Of a stretch of 35,250 bases of DNA, positions 14,892-22,736 are shown one piece after another; position 1 is the first letter of the stretch; the number at the start of each line of letters is the position of its first letter. The notes under the pieces were generated by a model, which saw only the letters and a list, made by a program, of their open reading frames with translations, ran no database searches and was not told the origin of the DNA. The position numbers and the translations under genes were made by a program. Source of the DNA: a bacterium (GTDB taxonomy: Bacteria > Patescibacteriota > Minisyncoccia > Phycocordibacterales > Zambryskibacteraceae); assembly GCA_023266935.1 (NCBI GenBank), contig JAHFOF010000005.1:1-35250 (forward strand). Reading direction: 5' to 3'.

Positions 14892-16784
14892 TTAACTTGT
14901 GGCTTCAGGTCCCTTGTCTTTGAATTCAGCGTCCTTCACTTCTGGTTCTGTTTTTGGTTCTTCGCCACTTGGTTGAGCTTGGTTCTTCGAGAGATACTCG
15001 CCGATTTTTTGAAGTTCTGTAGACAAAGCATCTGTGGCAGATTTAATTGATTCTACGGAAGCCGTGGTAGATTCGCGCTCTTTCTTTAACACAGAAATCT
15101 TGTCGTTCACCAATGTTTTTATTTCTTCAGGAATATTCGTATTATCTTTGAGCGATTTTTCTGCTGTGTAAATAAGTTGTTCAGAAATATTCTTGGCATC
15201 TACTAGATCTTTTTTCTTCACATCTTCGCTCGCATTAGCTTCAGCATCCTTTTTCATTTTCTCTATCTCATCTTTTGAAAGTCCCGATGATGCTTCGATA
15301 CGAATGGATTGCTCTTTGCTTGTAGTTTTATCTTTCGCCTTTACACTTAAAATACCATTAGCATCAACATCAAACGAAACTTCAATTTGGGGCATTCCTC
15401 GAGGAGCTGGAGGAATTCCATCTAAAATAAATTGTCCGAGAGATTTGTTGTCAGAAGCCATGGTTCGATCTCCCTGAACAATATGAATCTCCACAGAAGT
15501 TTGATTATCTGCAGCGGTAGAAAAGACCTGAGATTTAGATGAAGGAATGGTAGTATTTCTTTCTATTAGTTTTGTAGCCACACCTCCCATTGTTTCTATC
15601 CCAAGCGAAAGAGGAATGACATCAAGAAGTAGAATATCTTTCACGTCTCCAGAAAGTATGCCTCCTTGAATGGCTGCACCAAGAGCAACGACTTCGTCTG
15701 GATTAATAGATTTGTTGGGTTCCTTTCCAAAAAATTTCTTTACTGCATCACTTATAGCGGGCATACGAGTTTGTCCTCCAACGAGAATCACTTCATTCAA
15801 GTCAGCAATTTTGAATGGAGAGGCTTCAACTGCTCGTTTAGTAATAGTCATTGCTCGATCAATAAATTCCGCGGTCAATTCTTCGAGCTTGGCTCGACTC
15901 ATTTTCATCAAGAGGTGTCTTGGTCCAGAAGCATCTGAAGTAATGAACGGGATGTTGATTTCTGATTCAACAGCCGTAGAAAGTTCAATCTTGGCTTTTT
16001 CTGCAGCTTCATCCAGTCGTTGAAGAGCAAGAGCATCTGTTCTGATGTCTATACCTGATTCTTTCTTGTATTCATCAGCAATCCAATTAATTATTTTTTG
16101 ATCTATATCCTTACCTCCTAGGTGGCTGTCCCCGTCTGTAGACTTAACTTCAACTACATCATCTCCCACTTCAAGAATTGAGATATCAAACGTCCCTCCT
16201 CCAAAATCAAATACAGCTACCTTTTCATTTTTCTTTTTATCAAACCCGTATGCTAGAGCAGCGGCCGTTGGTTCATTAATAATTCTCATCACTTCCAAAC
16301 CAGCGATTTGTCCTGCATCTTTGGTTGCTTTTCTTTGAGCATCATTAAAATACGCTGGGACAGTGATAACTGCTTGAGTTATTTTTTCTCCAAGTTTTGC
16401 TTCTGCATCAGTTTTTAATTTTTGAAGAATCATCGCAGAGATTTCTTCTGGACGAAGATTTTTGTCTCCCATCTTCACTAACACCCCACTTTCGGGCGAA
16501 GCCGAAATCTCGAAAGGCACTGTGACTTTATCTTTTTGTACAGCAGGATCAGAGAAAGCATGCCCGATAAAACGTTTAATACCGAACACTGTGTTTTTTG
16601 GATTTGTTACCGCTTGTCTACGAGCAAGGAGACCAACTAACCGTTCACCGGTTTTAGATATTGCGACTATAGAAGGGGTGGTTCGAGCACCTTCTGCGTT
16701 TTCTATAATTTTTGGAGCCCCCACTTCCATCACTGCGACAGCAGAGTTGGTGGTTCCTAGATCTATACCGATGATTTTAGCCAT
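14892..16784 (-). CDS. dnaK: Molecular chaperone DnaK (Hsp70)
   Basis: An ATP-dependent folding chaperone. The N-terminal signature [32 protein letters not shown] and [13 protein letters not shown] are the three classical Hsp70 motifs. The substrate-binding domain follows the linker [19 protein letters not shown], and the C-terminal lid ends in an acidic tail with [12 protein letters not shown]. The length of 630 residues is normal. It is not trimmed, unlike several neighbours. It lies between grpE and dnaJ. The 65-base gap upstream holds a sigma-70-type promoter and no CIRCE operator, so control by HrcA is not supported by the sequence. Confidence 0.98.
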   Translation of the reverse strand: MAKIIGIDLGTTNSAVAVMEVGAPKIIENAEGARTTPSIVAISKTGERLVGLLARRQAVTNPKNTVFGIKRFIGHAFSDPAVQKDKVTVPFEISASPESGVLVKMGDKNLRPEEISAMILQKLKTDAEAKLGEKITQAVITVPAYFNDAQRKATKDAGQIAGLEVMRIINEPTAAALAYGFDKKKNEKVAVFDFGGGTFDISILEVGDDVVEVKSTDGDSHLGGKDIDQKIINWIADEYKKESGIDIRTDALALQRLDEAAEKAKIELSTAVESEINIPFITSDASGPRHLLMKMSRAKLEELTAEFIDRAMTITKRAVEASPFKIADLNEVILVGGQTRMPAISDAVKKFFGKEPNKSINPDEVVALGAAIQGGILSGDVKDILLLDVIPLSLGIETMGGVATKLIERNTTIPSSKSQVFSTAADNQTSVEIHIVQGDRTMASDNKSLGQFILDGIPPAPRGMPQIEVSFDVDANGILSVKAKDKTTSKEQSIRIEASSGLSKDEIEKMKKDAEANASEDVKKKDLVDAKNISEQLIYTAEKSLKDNTNIPEEIKTLVNDKISVLKKERESTTASVESIKSATDALSTELQKIGEYLSKNQAQPSGEEPKTEPEVKDAEFKDKGPEATS

Positions 16785-16817
16785 ATGTTTGTGTGTTAGT
16801 TCTCAATAATAGCACAT

Positions 16818-16847
16818 ATTTTATGAAATGTATCTATTCTTTGTCAA
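16818..16847 (-). promoter_or_regulatory. dnaK promoter
   Basis: TTGACA (16842-16847), 18 bases, TAAAAT (16818-16823), in the grpE-dnaK gap. A second possible -10, TGCTATTAT, an extended box, lies at 16806-16814. Either gives a leader of about 15-27 bases before the dnaK ATG. This allows dnaK-dnaJ to be made separately from grpE. Confidence 0.55.
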
Positions 16848-16849
16848 AT

Positions 16850-17377
16850 CTACTCAAAATGCCCTATCTTCACTTTTGCGGGACGAAGAACTCGACCATT
16901 TAATATATATCCTTTTTGCATAACCTCAAGGATTTTGTGGTCTTCATCTTTGTTTTCAACTTTGGTCAAACCTATGGTTTCGTGTTCATTTGGGTCAAAA
17001 ATCTCCCCTATTGGGTTCGACTCTTCGAGCCCAATGGATTTCAGTATTCCGAATAGCTGATTATAAATTGCTTCTGCATCTTTGTTCCCATGATTAATAG
17101 CCAAAGAGAAACTATCCAAAACAGGAACAAGTTGATTAATAATTCCCGCACCAGCAAATTTAAGAAATTCGGTTTTCGCTTCTTCATCTTGTTTTCGAAG
17201 ATTAACAAAATCTGCTTGGGCACGTTGCCACTTATCTAAATATTCTTTAGCTTTTTCCTCGGCTTCTTTCAGTTTTCCCCGAAGTTTTTTTACTGTTTCT
17301 TGAGCTGATTCTTCTGCGACAACAGAATCGTCTAAATTATCAGCATCAAGGGTGATGTCGTCGTGTTCGTCTGTCAT
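16850..17377 (-). CDS. grpE: Nucleotide exchange factor GrpE
   Basis: GrpE releases ADP from DnaK. The 175 residues show an acidic disordered start (EHDDITLDADNLDD), a long helical coiled coil (about 25-75, with the typical KWQRAQADFVNLRKQ) and a beta domain ending in GYILNGRVLRPAKVKIG, the family signature. It is the first gene of the chaperone set, after rpsI. The rpsI stop TAG is directly followed by TATAAT (17387-17392), nine bases before the ATG; no convincing -35 box is visible. Under an SD-free start this again suggests a very short leader. Confidence 0.95.
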   Translation of the reverse strand: MTDEHDDITLDADNLDDSVVAEESAQETVKKLRGKLKEAEEKAKEYLDKWQRAQADFVNLRKQDEEAKTEFLKFAGAGIINQLVPVLDSFSLAINHGNKDAEAIYNQLFGILKSIGLEESNPIGEIFDPNEHETIGLTKVENKDEDHKILEVMQKGYILNGRVLRPAKVKIGHFE

Positions 17378-17386
17378 AATATAATT

Positions 17387-17392
17387 ATTATA
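17387..17392 (-). promoter_or_regulatory. -10-like box before grpE
   Basis: A perfect TATAAT abuts the rpsI stop TAG (17393-17395) and lies nine bases before the grpE ATG. I find no TTGACA-like box at 16-18 bases. The surrounding AT-richness lowers confidence. Confidence 0.35.
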
Positions 17393-17806
17393 CTATCTCT
17401 TTGACCACTGAGGAGCTTTACGAGCTTTTTTCAAACCGAACTTGCGTCTTTCTTTTGCTCTAGGATCTCGTTTAAGATATCCTGCTGATTTTAATTTACC
17501 TCTGAGACCTAGGTCGTGGATAATGAGAGCTCGAGCTATGCCGTGTCGAAGTGCATCGGCTTGAGAAGAAACCCCTCCTCCTTTAATGAGAGCTGAAACA
17601 GTAAATTTTTGATCCAAACTTAAAATATCAAAAGCAGATTTCACTACATTTCTTAATTCTGGAGTGGGAAAATAATTTTCGAATTCTCGATTGTTTATAG
17701 AAATGCTAAACTTCACTGAAGGTGTGAGGCGAACACGAGCGGTTGAAGTCTTTCTTCGACCGACTGCACCAATGTATTTATCTGTTGATATTTTTGTCGC
17801 GGTCAT
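17393..17806 (-). CDS. rpsI: Ribosomal protein uS9
   Basis: Small-subunit protein S9, whose C-terminal tail contacts the P-site tRNA. It has the family stretches IGAVGRRKTSTARVRL, KGGGVSSQADALRHGIARAL and the basic tail RDPRAKERRKFGLKKARKAPQWSKR-like, ending in Lys-Arg as expected. It has 137 residues, normal for the family. It is one base downstream of the rplM stop, the usual rplM-rpsI pair. Confidence 0.97.
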   Translation of the reverse strand: MTATKISTDKYIGAVGRRKTSTARVRLTPSVKFSISINNREFENYFPTPELRNVVKSAFDILSLDQKFTVSALIKGGGVSSQADALRHGIARALIIHDLGLRGKLKSAGYLKRDPRAKERRKFGLKKARKAPQWSKR

Positions 17807-17807
17807 A

Positions 17808-18152
17808 TTAATCTTTTATAGTTAAATTCTTTATCATCTGTGGTCGAAGTTTGTTTTTAGGAAGCATACCGAGAACAGCCATTCGCAGAACTTCTTTTTC
17901 TCCTTTCGCATCAATCACTTGTTGCATTGAACGGGTTTTCAAACTTCCAGGATAACCGGAGTGTGTAGCATATGTTTTATCTCGTTTCTTTCTTGCATCA
18001 ATCCAAAATTTAGAAGCATTAAGGACTTCGACTTTTACATCGGGAATTTTATTCTTGGCAAAATCTGTTCTATTTTTACCCATTAGAAGCACCGCTACTT
18101 CTGTAGCCACTCGCCCGATTCTTTTTCCTGTTGCATCAAGTGTGTGTTTCAT
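17808..18152 (-). CDS. rplM: Ribosomal protein uL13, shortened
   Basis: Large-subunit protein L13, an early assembly protein. The core is clear: DATGKRIGRVATEVAVLLMGK, VLNASKFWI and VLGMLPKNKLRPQM. At 114 residues it is shorter than the usual 140 or so. The N-terminal arm before DATGK is nearly absent (it starts MKHTLDATG) and the C-terminal tail after the KLRPQM helix is cut to a few residues. This kind of trimming of surface extensions fits a reduced CPR ribosome. It lies between rplQ and rpsI. Confidence 0.96.
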   Translation of the reverse strand: MKHTLDATGKRIGRVATEVAVLLMGKNRTDFAKNKIPDVKVEVLNASKFWIDARKKRDKTYATHSGYPGSLKTRSMQQVIDAKGEKEVLRMAVLGMLPKNKLRPQMIKNLTIKD

Positions 18153-18157
18153 TTTGA

Positions 18158-18505
18158 TTAGATAAATTCAATTATAGCCATCGGCGCTCCATCAGATGTT
18201 CGACGAATCATTTTTGTGATTCTTGTATATCCACCCTTGGTCGATTTGTACTTTGGAGAAAGAGTGAGAGCGATTTTCTTCGCAGCAATTTTACCCACTC
18301 GACTTTCAAGTTCACGACGACTAGCCAGGGTTGCCTTTTTTCCAAAAGTCACGAGCTTCTCTACAAACGGGCGAAGTTCTTTGGCCTTAGCCTCAGTAGT
18401 CTTAATTTTCTCTTTAACCACAAGTGAATAAGCCAAAGATGCGAGAAGAGCTTTGCGTTGCTTGGCTGGTCTTCCGAATTTTCTGTTTGTATTGTGGTGT
18501 CTCAT
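18158..18505 (-). CDS. rplQ: Ribosomal protein bL17
   Basis: Large-subunit protein L17, located near the peptide exit tunnel. It starts MRHHNTNRKFGRPAKQRKALL, cut here as MRHHNTNRKFGRPAKQRK, and contains KIKTTEAKAKELRPFVEKL and GGYTRITKM near the end, all typical. It has 115 residues, normal. It follows rpoA as in the classical alpha operon. An AAGG a few bases before the ATG can serve as a ribosome binding site, and a TATAAA box lies about 16 bases upstream. Confidence 0.97.
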   Translation of the reverse strand: MRHHNTNRKFGRPAKQRKALLASLAYSLVVKEKIKTTEAKAKELRPFVEKLVTFGKKATLASRRELESRVGKIAAKKIALTLSPKYKSTKGGYTRITKMIRRTSDGAPMAIIEFI

Positions 18506-18527
18506 AACCTTGGGCTAATACTTTATA

Positions 18528-19490
18528 CTATTTTAGAGTTATTCCAAACTCACCTAAAGCTTTTCTGATTTCTTGAATACCCTTTGAACCAAGACCTTCG
18601 ATCTCAAGCAAATCCTTCTCTTTTTTTCTAGCCAAACCACCCACGGTTCGAATATTGGCATTTGAAAGAGCGTTTTGTGTTCGAGCAGAAACATCAAGAG
18701 ATTCAATTCTGGTTTTTAGAACTTCCGGATCAATTTCCCCTCTTGAAGCTGCCTCTTTGCTCATGGTTTTTGAAGATACAACAATCTCTGGTTCTTCTTC
18801 TTTGAAACCAACAACAGCTTTTAGTTGGTTTATCATTACTTCGATTGATTTAGTCAGAGCATCTTTTGGAGAGATAGTACCATCTGTTTCAATAAAGATT
18901 TTAAGTTTATTAAAATCAGTTCTGTCTCCAACACGCATATTCTCCACTTCATAACTTGCTCGACGAATTGGGGTAAACACACCATCGAGAGCGATGGTTC
19001 CTATATCAACACGATTTTTTTCTAACATTTCTTTAGGAACAAACCCGAGACCTTTTTCTGCGTAAATTTCCATTTCAAGTTCTGAAGACTTAGTTGTAAG
19101 GGTAGCGATGATTTGTTCTGGATTGAGAACTTCTACTTGACCAGGAAGATCTAAATCGCCAGCTGTTATCACTTTCTCTCCTTTAATTTTTAGATTAATG
19201 GTTTGTGGTTCATCTGTAGAAAAACGCATTCGCACTTTCTTCAAATTAAGGAGAATAGTGATGACATCCTCTTTGATACCATCCATCACTGAAAATTCGT
19301 GACTCACTCCTGAAATCTTGACCGAGGTAATAGCTACACCCGGAAGAGATGAAAGAATTATTCTTCGAAGACTATTGCCCAAAGTGTGTCCATAACCTGG
19401 ATAAAGTCCTTCTATCTCGAAAACTCCACTTACCCCTTCTTCAGAGATAATTTTTGGTTTCGATGGAAGTAGGATTGTATAATCAGCCAT
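18528..19490 (-). CDS. rpoA: RNA polymerase alpha subunit
   Basis: Alpha forms the dimer on which RNA polymerase assembles. The N-terminal domain shows GYGHTLGNSLRRIILSSLPG and the linker follows after VVGFKEEEP. The C-terminal domain (about residues 260-320) has the helix-hairpin-helix stretch NIRTVGGLARKKEKDLLEIEGLGSKG, cut here as IRTVGGLARKKEKDLL, so promoter-element and activator contacts are possible. The frame is open back to 19613, but that would overlap rpsD by 104 bases and add an unrelated N-terminus. The ATG at 19490 (MADYTILLPSKP) gives 320 residues and a 19-base gap after rpsD. Confidence 0.97.
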   Translation of the reverse strand: MADYTILLPSKPKIISEEGVSGVFEIEGLYPGYGHTLGNSLRRIILSSLPGVAITSVKISGVSHEFSVMDGIKEDVITILLNLKKVRMRFSTDEPQTINLKIKGEKVITAGDLDLPGQVEVLNPEQIIATLTTKSSELEMEIYAEKGLGFVPKEMLEKNRVDIGTIALDGVFTPIRRASYEVENMRVGDRTDFNKLKIFIETDGTISPKDALTKSIEVMINQLKAVVGFKEEEPEIVVSSKTMSKEAASRGEIDPEVLKTRIESLDVSARTQNALSNANIRTVGGLARKKEKDLLEIEGLGSKGIQEIRKALGEFGITLK

Positions 19491-19509
19491 AAAAATATAA
19501 AAAGTTAAA

Positions 19510-20118
19510 TTATGATCTACTATAGAATTCAAGCACTGCACTAAGGTCAAAAACATTTTCTCCTGGTGCGTACACCGGAAAACCCACAACCTTGGCTTCT
19601 CTCTTTGCTCCATTGACCGTAATCCACGCTGGAACTGTAACCGTTTTCATTCGCTCCTCAACCTCTCCAAAAAGAGGACTTTGAGTACTCGCTGTTCTAA
19701 CCGCCAATTCCTTTCCAACAGCGAGTTTCATTGAAGGTATCGTGACTCGCTTGCCGTTGACCAAGGCATGACCGTGGGCGGCGATTTGCCGTCCTTGGGC
19801 ACGAGTCTTGGCAAACCCAGAGCGATAGAGAATATTATCTAAACGAAGTTCAAGTGATTGGTACAAAGCTTGGAGTGGTTCTGCTGAACGAATAGCTTCT
19901 TTAACATATTTAGCAAATTGTTTTTCTGTGATGCCGTACGAGAAGCGAGCTTTTTGTTTCTCTATTAATTGTCGACCGAATTCTGATTTTGGTCGTTGAG
20001 GAACTTTGCCGTTTTTTTCTTTTCGAGAAAGTGAAATAGCGTATTTTTGAGTTTGGGTTTTTTCAAATATTGGAGCTCCGAGTCTGCGAGCAATTTTGTA
20101 TTTTGGTCCGATTTTCAT
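19510..20118 (-). CDS. rpsD: Ribosomal protein uS4
   Basis: Small-subunit protein S4, a primary 16S rRNA binder with an S4 RNA-binding domain (about residues 90-155, with RLDNILYRSGFAKTRAQGRQ and HGHALVNGKRV). The N-terminal part lacks the zinc-binding cysteines found in some S4 proteins. It has 202 residues, normal. It lies in the conserved rpsM-rpsK-rpsD-rpoA order. S4 represses its own operon in some bacteria, but no leader long enough for that is visible before rpmJ. Confidence 0.97.
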   Translation of the reverse strand: MKIGPKYKIARRLGAPIFEKTQTQKYAISLSRKEKNGKVPQRPKSEFGRQLIEKQKARFSYGITEKQFAKYVKEAIRSAEPLQALYQSLELRLDNILYRSGFAKTRAQGRQIAAHGHALVNGKRVTIPSMKLAVGKELAVRTASTQSPLFGEVEERMKTVTVPAWITVNGAKREAKVVGFPVYAPGENVFDLSAVLEFYSRS

Positions 20119-20123
20119 AAAAT

Positions 20124-20579
20124 TTAAGCTCTTCGTGGTTTAGGAGGTTTGGGTCCATTATGAGGAACTGGAGTCATATCAGAGATGGTGGTGAGGTTAA
20201 TACCTTTTGAAATAAAACCTCGAATAGCCGATTCACGTCCAGACCCCACTCCTTTGACTATAACTTTCACATCTTTGATTCCAAATACAGCCGCGTTTTC
20301 TGCAATTTTTTCTCCAATTTTTGCAGCAGCAAATGGTGTTCCTTTCTTGGCACCTTTAAATCCCAACGCCCCAGAAGTTGACCAAGCTAAAGTATTACCT
20401 TTAGGATCAGTTAAAACTAATTTGGTATTGTTGTAAGTTGATTCAACATAAAGCACTCCGGATTCAAATCTTTTCTTTGAGCTCGAATTTGTTTTAGGTG
20501 TAGGAGCTGTTTCCACCACTTCTACTGGTGTTGGTGTTTCTTCTACTCCTTCAGCTTTTATAATTTTTTTCTTTCCCAT
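20124..20579 (-). CDS. rpsK: Ribosomal protein uS11 with N-terminal extension
   Basis: Small-subunit protein S11 of the platform. The core from about residue 36 on is typical: GVLYVESTYNNTKLVLTDP, GFKGAKKGTPFAAA, and the C-terminal TPVPHNGPKPPKPRRA. The first 35 residues (MGKKKIIKAEGVEE, then a Thr/Pro/Val-rich stretch) are an extra, probably disordered tail, making 151 residues instead of about 125-130. The gene is preceded by copy 3 of the 21-base motif, which fills the gap from the rpsM stop. Confidence 0.97.
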   Translation of the reverse strand: MGKKKIIKAEGVEETPTPVEVVETAPTPKTNSSSKKRFESGVLYVESTYNNTKLVLTDPKGNTLAWSTSGALGFKGAKKGTPFAAAKIGEKIAENAAVFGIKDVKVIVKGVGSGRESAIRGFISKGINLTTISDMTPVPHNGPKPPKPRRA

Positions 20580-20582
20580 TTT

Positions 20583-20603
20583 ATTTATAGTGAACTCATC
20601 GAA
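20583..20603 (-). repeat. 21-base start-proximal motif, copy 3 (rpsM-rpsK)
   Basis: In the gene direction it runs TTCGATGAGTTCAC then TATAAAT. It directly follows the rpsM stop TAG and ends three bases before the rpsK ATG, with the same spacing as the murG-gltX copy. Confidence 0.65.
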
Positions 20604-20984
20604 CTATTTCTTTTCAGCTATTTTGCGGCCAGTACCCATGGTCTTGCGAACATTTCCACGACGAGTGCGCGAATTTGTTTTAGTTCTCTGACCTCTGACG
20701 GGTAAACCGCGAGTGTGTCGAACTCCTCTATACGCCTTTATGTCCTTCAAGCGTTTAATATTTCCTGCCACTTCTCGCTTTAGATCTCCTTCAAGGGTCA
20801 GTGATTCAATTAAAGTTCTAATTTTGTTCTCGTCTACAGTAGAAATATCTTTTGGTCGTTTTTCCCTTGGAACTCCTGCGTCTTTTAGGATTTTCGCTGC
20901 TCGAGAACGACCAACACCAAAAAGCACAGTTAAACCGATGTCAATACGCTTGTCTTCTGGGATGGTAATTCCGAGGATTCTCAT
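20604..20984 (-). CDS. rpsM: Ribosomal protein uS13
   Basis: Small-subunit head protein S13, which contacts the P-site tRNA and L5. It begins MRILGITIPEDKRIDIGLT and has the signature YRGVRHTRGLPVRGQRTKTN, followed by a basic tail. It has 126 residues, normal. AAGG six bases before the ATG is one of the few clear Shine-Dalgarno-like sites in this window; it overlaps the end of rpmJ, two bases upstream. Confidence 0.97.
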   Translation of the reverse strand: MRILGITIPEDKRIDIGLTVLFGVGRSRAAKILKDAGVPREKRPKDISTVDENKIRTLIESLTLEGDLKREVAGNIKRLKDIKAYRGVRHTRGLPVRGQRTKTNSRTRRGNVRKTMGTGRKIAEKK

Positions 20985-20986
20985 TT

Positions 20987-21103
20987 TTAACCTTGTCGTT
21001 GTTTATGTCGTGCGTTTCCCTTGCAAATCACATATACATAGCCCTTTCTACGGACAATTTGGCACTTAGAGCACATTTTCTTGACCGAAGCTTTGACTTT
21101 CAT
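20987..21103 (-). CDS. rpmJ: Ribosomal protein bL36
   Basis: A 38-residue large-subunit protein of the zinc-ribbon type. It starts [20 protein letters not shown] and has C11, C14, C27 and H33 in the classical CxxC...C...H pattern, ending ARHKQRQG. It is the first gene of the rpmJ-rpsM-rpsK-rpsD-rpoA-rplQ-rplM-rpsI run. A near-consensus promoter ends 11 bases before its ATG. Confidence 0.97.
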   Translation of the reverse strand: MKVKASVKKMCSKCQIVRRKGYVYVICKGNARHKQRQG

Positions 21104-21114
21104 AGTGAATTGGT

Positions 21115-21143
21115 ATTCTAGCTTATCTTAATTTTAGTGTCAA
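21115..21143 (-). promoter_or_regulatory. Promoter of the rpmJ-rpsM-rpsK-rpsD-rpoA run
   Basis: TTGACA (21138-21143), exactly 17 bases, TAGAAT (21115-21120). This is the best sigma-70-type promoter in the window. The predicted start is about four to six bases before the rpmJ ATG at 21103, so there is almost no leader and no space for an autoregulatory RNA structure. Confidence 0.75.
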
Positions 21144-21168
21144 CGGGGGGTGTGGGTAGGATGCTTAT

Positions 21169-21384
21169 TTATAGCCGTTTTATGATACGCGCTTTACCTC
21201 CGTATGGTTCTAACTCCAAAAGAACCCTATCACCAACAAGCACTCTAATACGATGCAATCTCATCTTTCCAGACAAATATGAAAGCATCTCTGCTTCATC
21301 TCCATCGATTTTCACTTTAAACATTATGTTTGGAAGAGCTTCTACGACTGTTCCCATTCTTTCTAGGGCTGTTTTGTCTGCCAT
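21169..21384 (-). CDS. infA: Translation initiation factor IF-1
   Basis: A 71-residue OB-fold protein that binds the ribosomal A site during initiation. It has GTVVEALPNIMFKVKI, GKMRLHRIRVLVGDRVLLEL and the ending GKARIIKRL, typical of IF-1. Its usual neighbour rpmJ follows, after a 65-base gap that carries the rpmJ promoter. The ATG directly follows the stop of the 443-residue membrane protein gene (TAA ATG). Confidence 0.96.
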   Translation of the reverse strand: MADKTALERMGTVVEALPNIMFKVKIDGDEAEMLSYLSGKMRLHRIRVLVGDRVLLELEPYGGKARIIKRL

Positions 21385-22716
21385 TTAGTTTGTTGAATTT
21401 TCTATTATTTTAATTTTTGTTGAATCAGAAGGGAAAACATTTTTCCAAAACGGCCGTACAACTGCATTCGCTTCGAGTATGCCAGGATAGCTTTTCTTTA
21501 GTATCGTGTCTAGTTCAGTTTTTTGTTTACCCACTAAATCTTTCTTAAGAGCATCCTCATCAGTGAGATATATTGCAGTCGCACTTCCAGCAACTTGGAA
21601 ACTGAGTTGATCGGTTTTTAACAAATCTCTGGCCGATTGACCGATGAAAGTTAGATCTAATTTAGAAAGATCTGGGACATCAACAGGAATTGACTCCGGA
21701 TTCGTGAGTTTCTTCATGGCCAGGAAATTTGCGAGGTCAACCTTCTTGAACATCACCCCATACAAATCAGCGTGAACATTGACTGTCACCCCCTTATCCG
21801 TAGGGTTAGTTTGAGGAAGATTATTATAAGTAATATAAACAAGATTGGGGAAGATAATAAAATCAGGAGGAACTTGTGCTTTGGCCTGACTCATCAATTC
21901 GGTTTTTAGTTGAGTTTGAAGAGTAGTATTCGCTGCCGAAAGGTCTGCATCACTCACTTTTTTTCTCATCCCCACAAATCCTCCAGTCATAGAAGTTTTA
22001 GAACGAGCAAAGATTGTGGTGAATTTTGGATCTCCTTTAAAACCAGGGATGGTAAAGTCTGATAAATCTATATTGTATTCAGCACCTGGTTGATCTGCCC
22101 AAACTATTGTTTCCACAGAACCTGGGATGAGAGAACCGTTGACCATTTTCTGTCCAGGGACAACAATTTCATTTGGAATTCTAAAAACTTTTCCATCTGG
22201 TGTTTGAAAACGAGTATTCTTTATTAATTTTTGTTCGGCTTTGCCTGAATTGTTATAAACTACGATTGAACCGCTGGCCTTTATAGAAACATTCTCTTCG
22301 CCCGAAGCAGGAGTCTTCACTCCCTTATCTTCAGAAAGTTTAACTACGCTAAACAACAAAACTTTATCCCCGCTTTTATAAGCGGTGTAGGTATCTTTTG
22401 TAAACGACAAGGCAGAGGTCTTTGGGGTATAAGTCACCGTTGCCCCAGAAAAAAGAGAAAAGATAGCAAAAGCCAAGATAAGAACCCCAACACTTGCTCC
22501 TATCCACAAAAACTTTTTTGAATATTTAGAACTTCCTCTCCCAAAAGAAGATCTAGGCCTCTGAATCGGTTCTTCATAATCAGAAACTTTGATTTTTGTC
22601 TTAGCTTTGGAATCTTCTTCGATTACATTTAAACGTCTGCGGTTTTCTGGGATAGGAATACTCCGAATTGATTTTCTTCCGTTTGGAGCGATGATGTCGT
22701 CAATGTTCTTCGGCAT
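21385..22716 (-). CDS. Single-pass membrane protein with baseplate-J-like domain
   Basis: A 443-residue protein. Residues 1-68 are a basic, Ser/Arg-rich cytoplasmic tail (including GRKSIRSIPIPENRRR). Residues 69-89 are one membrane helix (FLWIGASVGVLILAFAIFSLF). The rest is an extracytoplasmic, beta-rich part. The stretch NTRFQTPDGKVFRIPNEIVVP followed by VETIVWADQPGAEYNI (split here; residues 168-220) resembles the baseplate J/gp47-type fold, as in similar CPR proteins. A charged Ala/Gln-rich helix follows near 255-290. It directly follows the actin-fold gene, and the pair may form a PilM/PilN-like unit. No secretion or phage genes are nearby. Confidence 0.7.
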   Translation of the reverse strand: MPKNIDDIIAPNGRKSIRSIPIPENRRRLNVIEEDSKAKTKIKVSDYEEPIQRPRSSFGRGSSKYSKKFLWIGASVGVLILAFAIFSLFSGATVTYTPKTSALSFTKDTYTAYKSGDKVLLFSVVKLSEDKGVKTPASGEENVSIKASGSIVVYNNSGKAEQKLIKNTRFQTPDGKVFRIPNEIVVPGQKMVNGSLIPGSVETIVWADQPGAEYNIDLSDFTIPGFKGDPKFTTIFARSKTSMTGGFVGMRKKVSDADLSAANTTLQTQLKTELMSQAKAQVPPDFIIFPNLVYITYNNLPQTNPTDKGVTVNVHADLYGVMFKKVDLANFLAMKKLTNPESIPVDVPDLSKLDLTFIGQSARDLLKTDQLSFQVAGSATAIYLTDEDALKKDLVGKQKTELDTILKKSYPGILEANAVVRPFWKNVFPSDSTKIKIIENSTN

Positions 22717-22736
22717 AATTATAGATTAATTGTATA

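Noticed and set aside
16785-16849. CIRCE operator before dnaK, or before grpE at 17378-17392
   Set aside because: No TTAGCACTC-N9-GAGTGCTAA arms are present; only promoter-like boxes are seen.
19491-19613. Longer N-terminus for rpoA
   Set aside because: It would overlap rpsD by 104 bases, and the extra residues do not resemble any RNA polymerase alpha; the conserved start MADYTILLP matches the ATG at 19490.
22718-22723. TATAAT before the baseplate-J-like gene
   Set aside because: It ends only one base before the ATG, so a transcript would begin inside the gene; the box is probably chance in AT-rich DNA.
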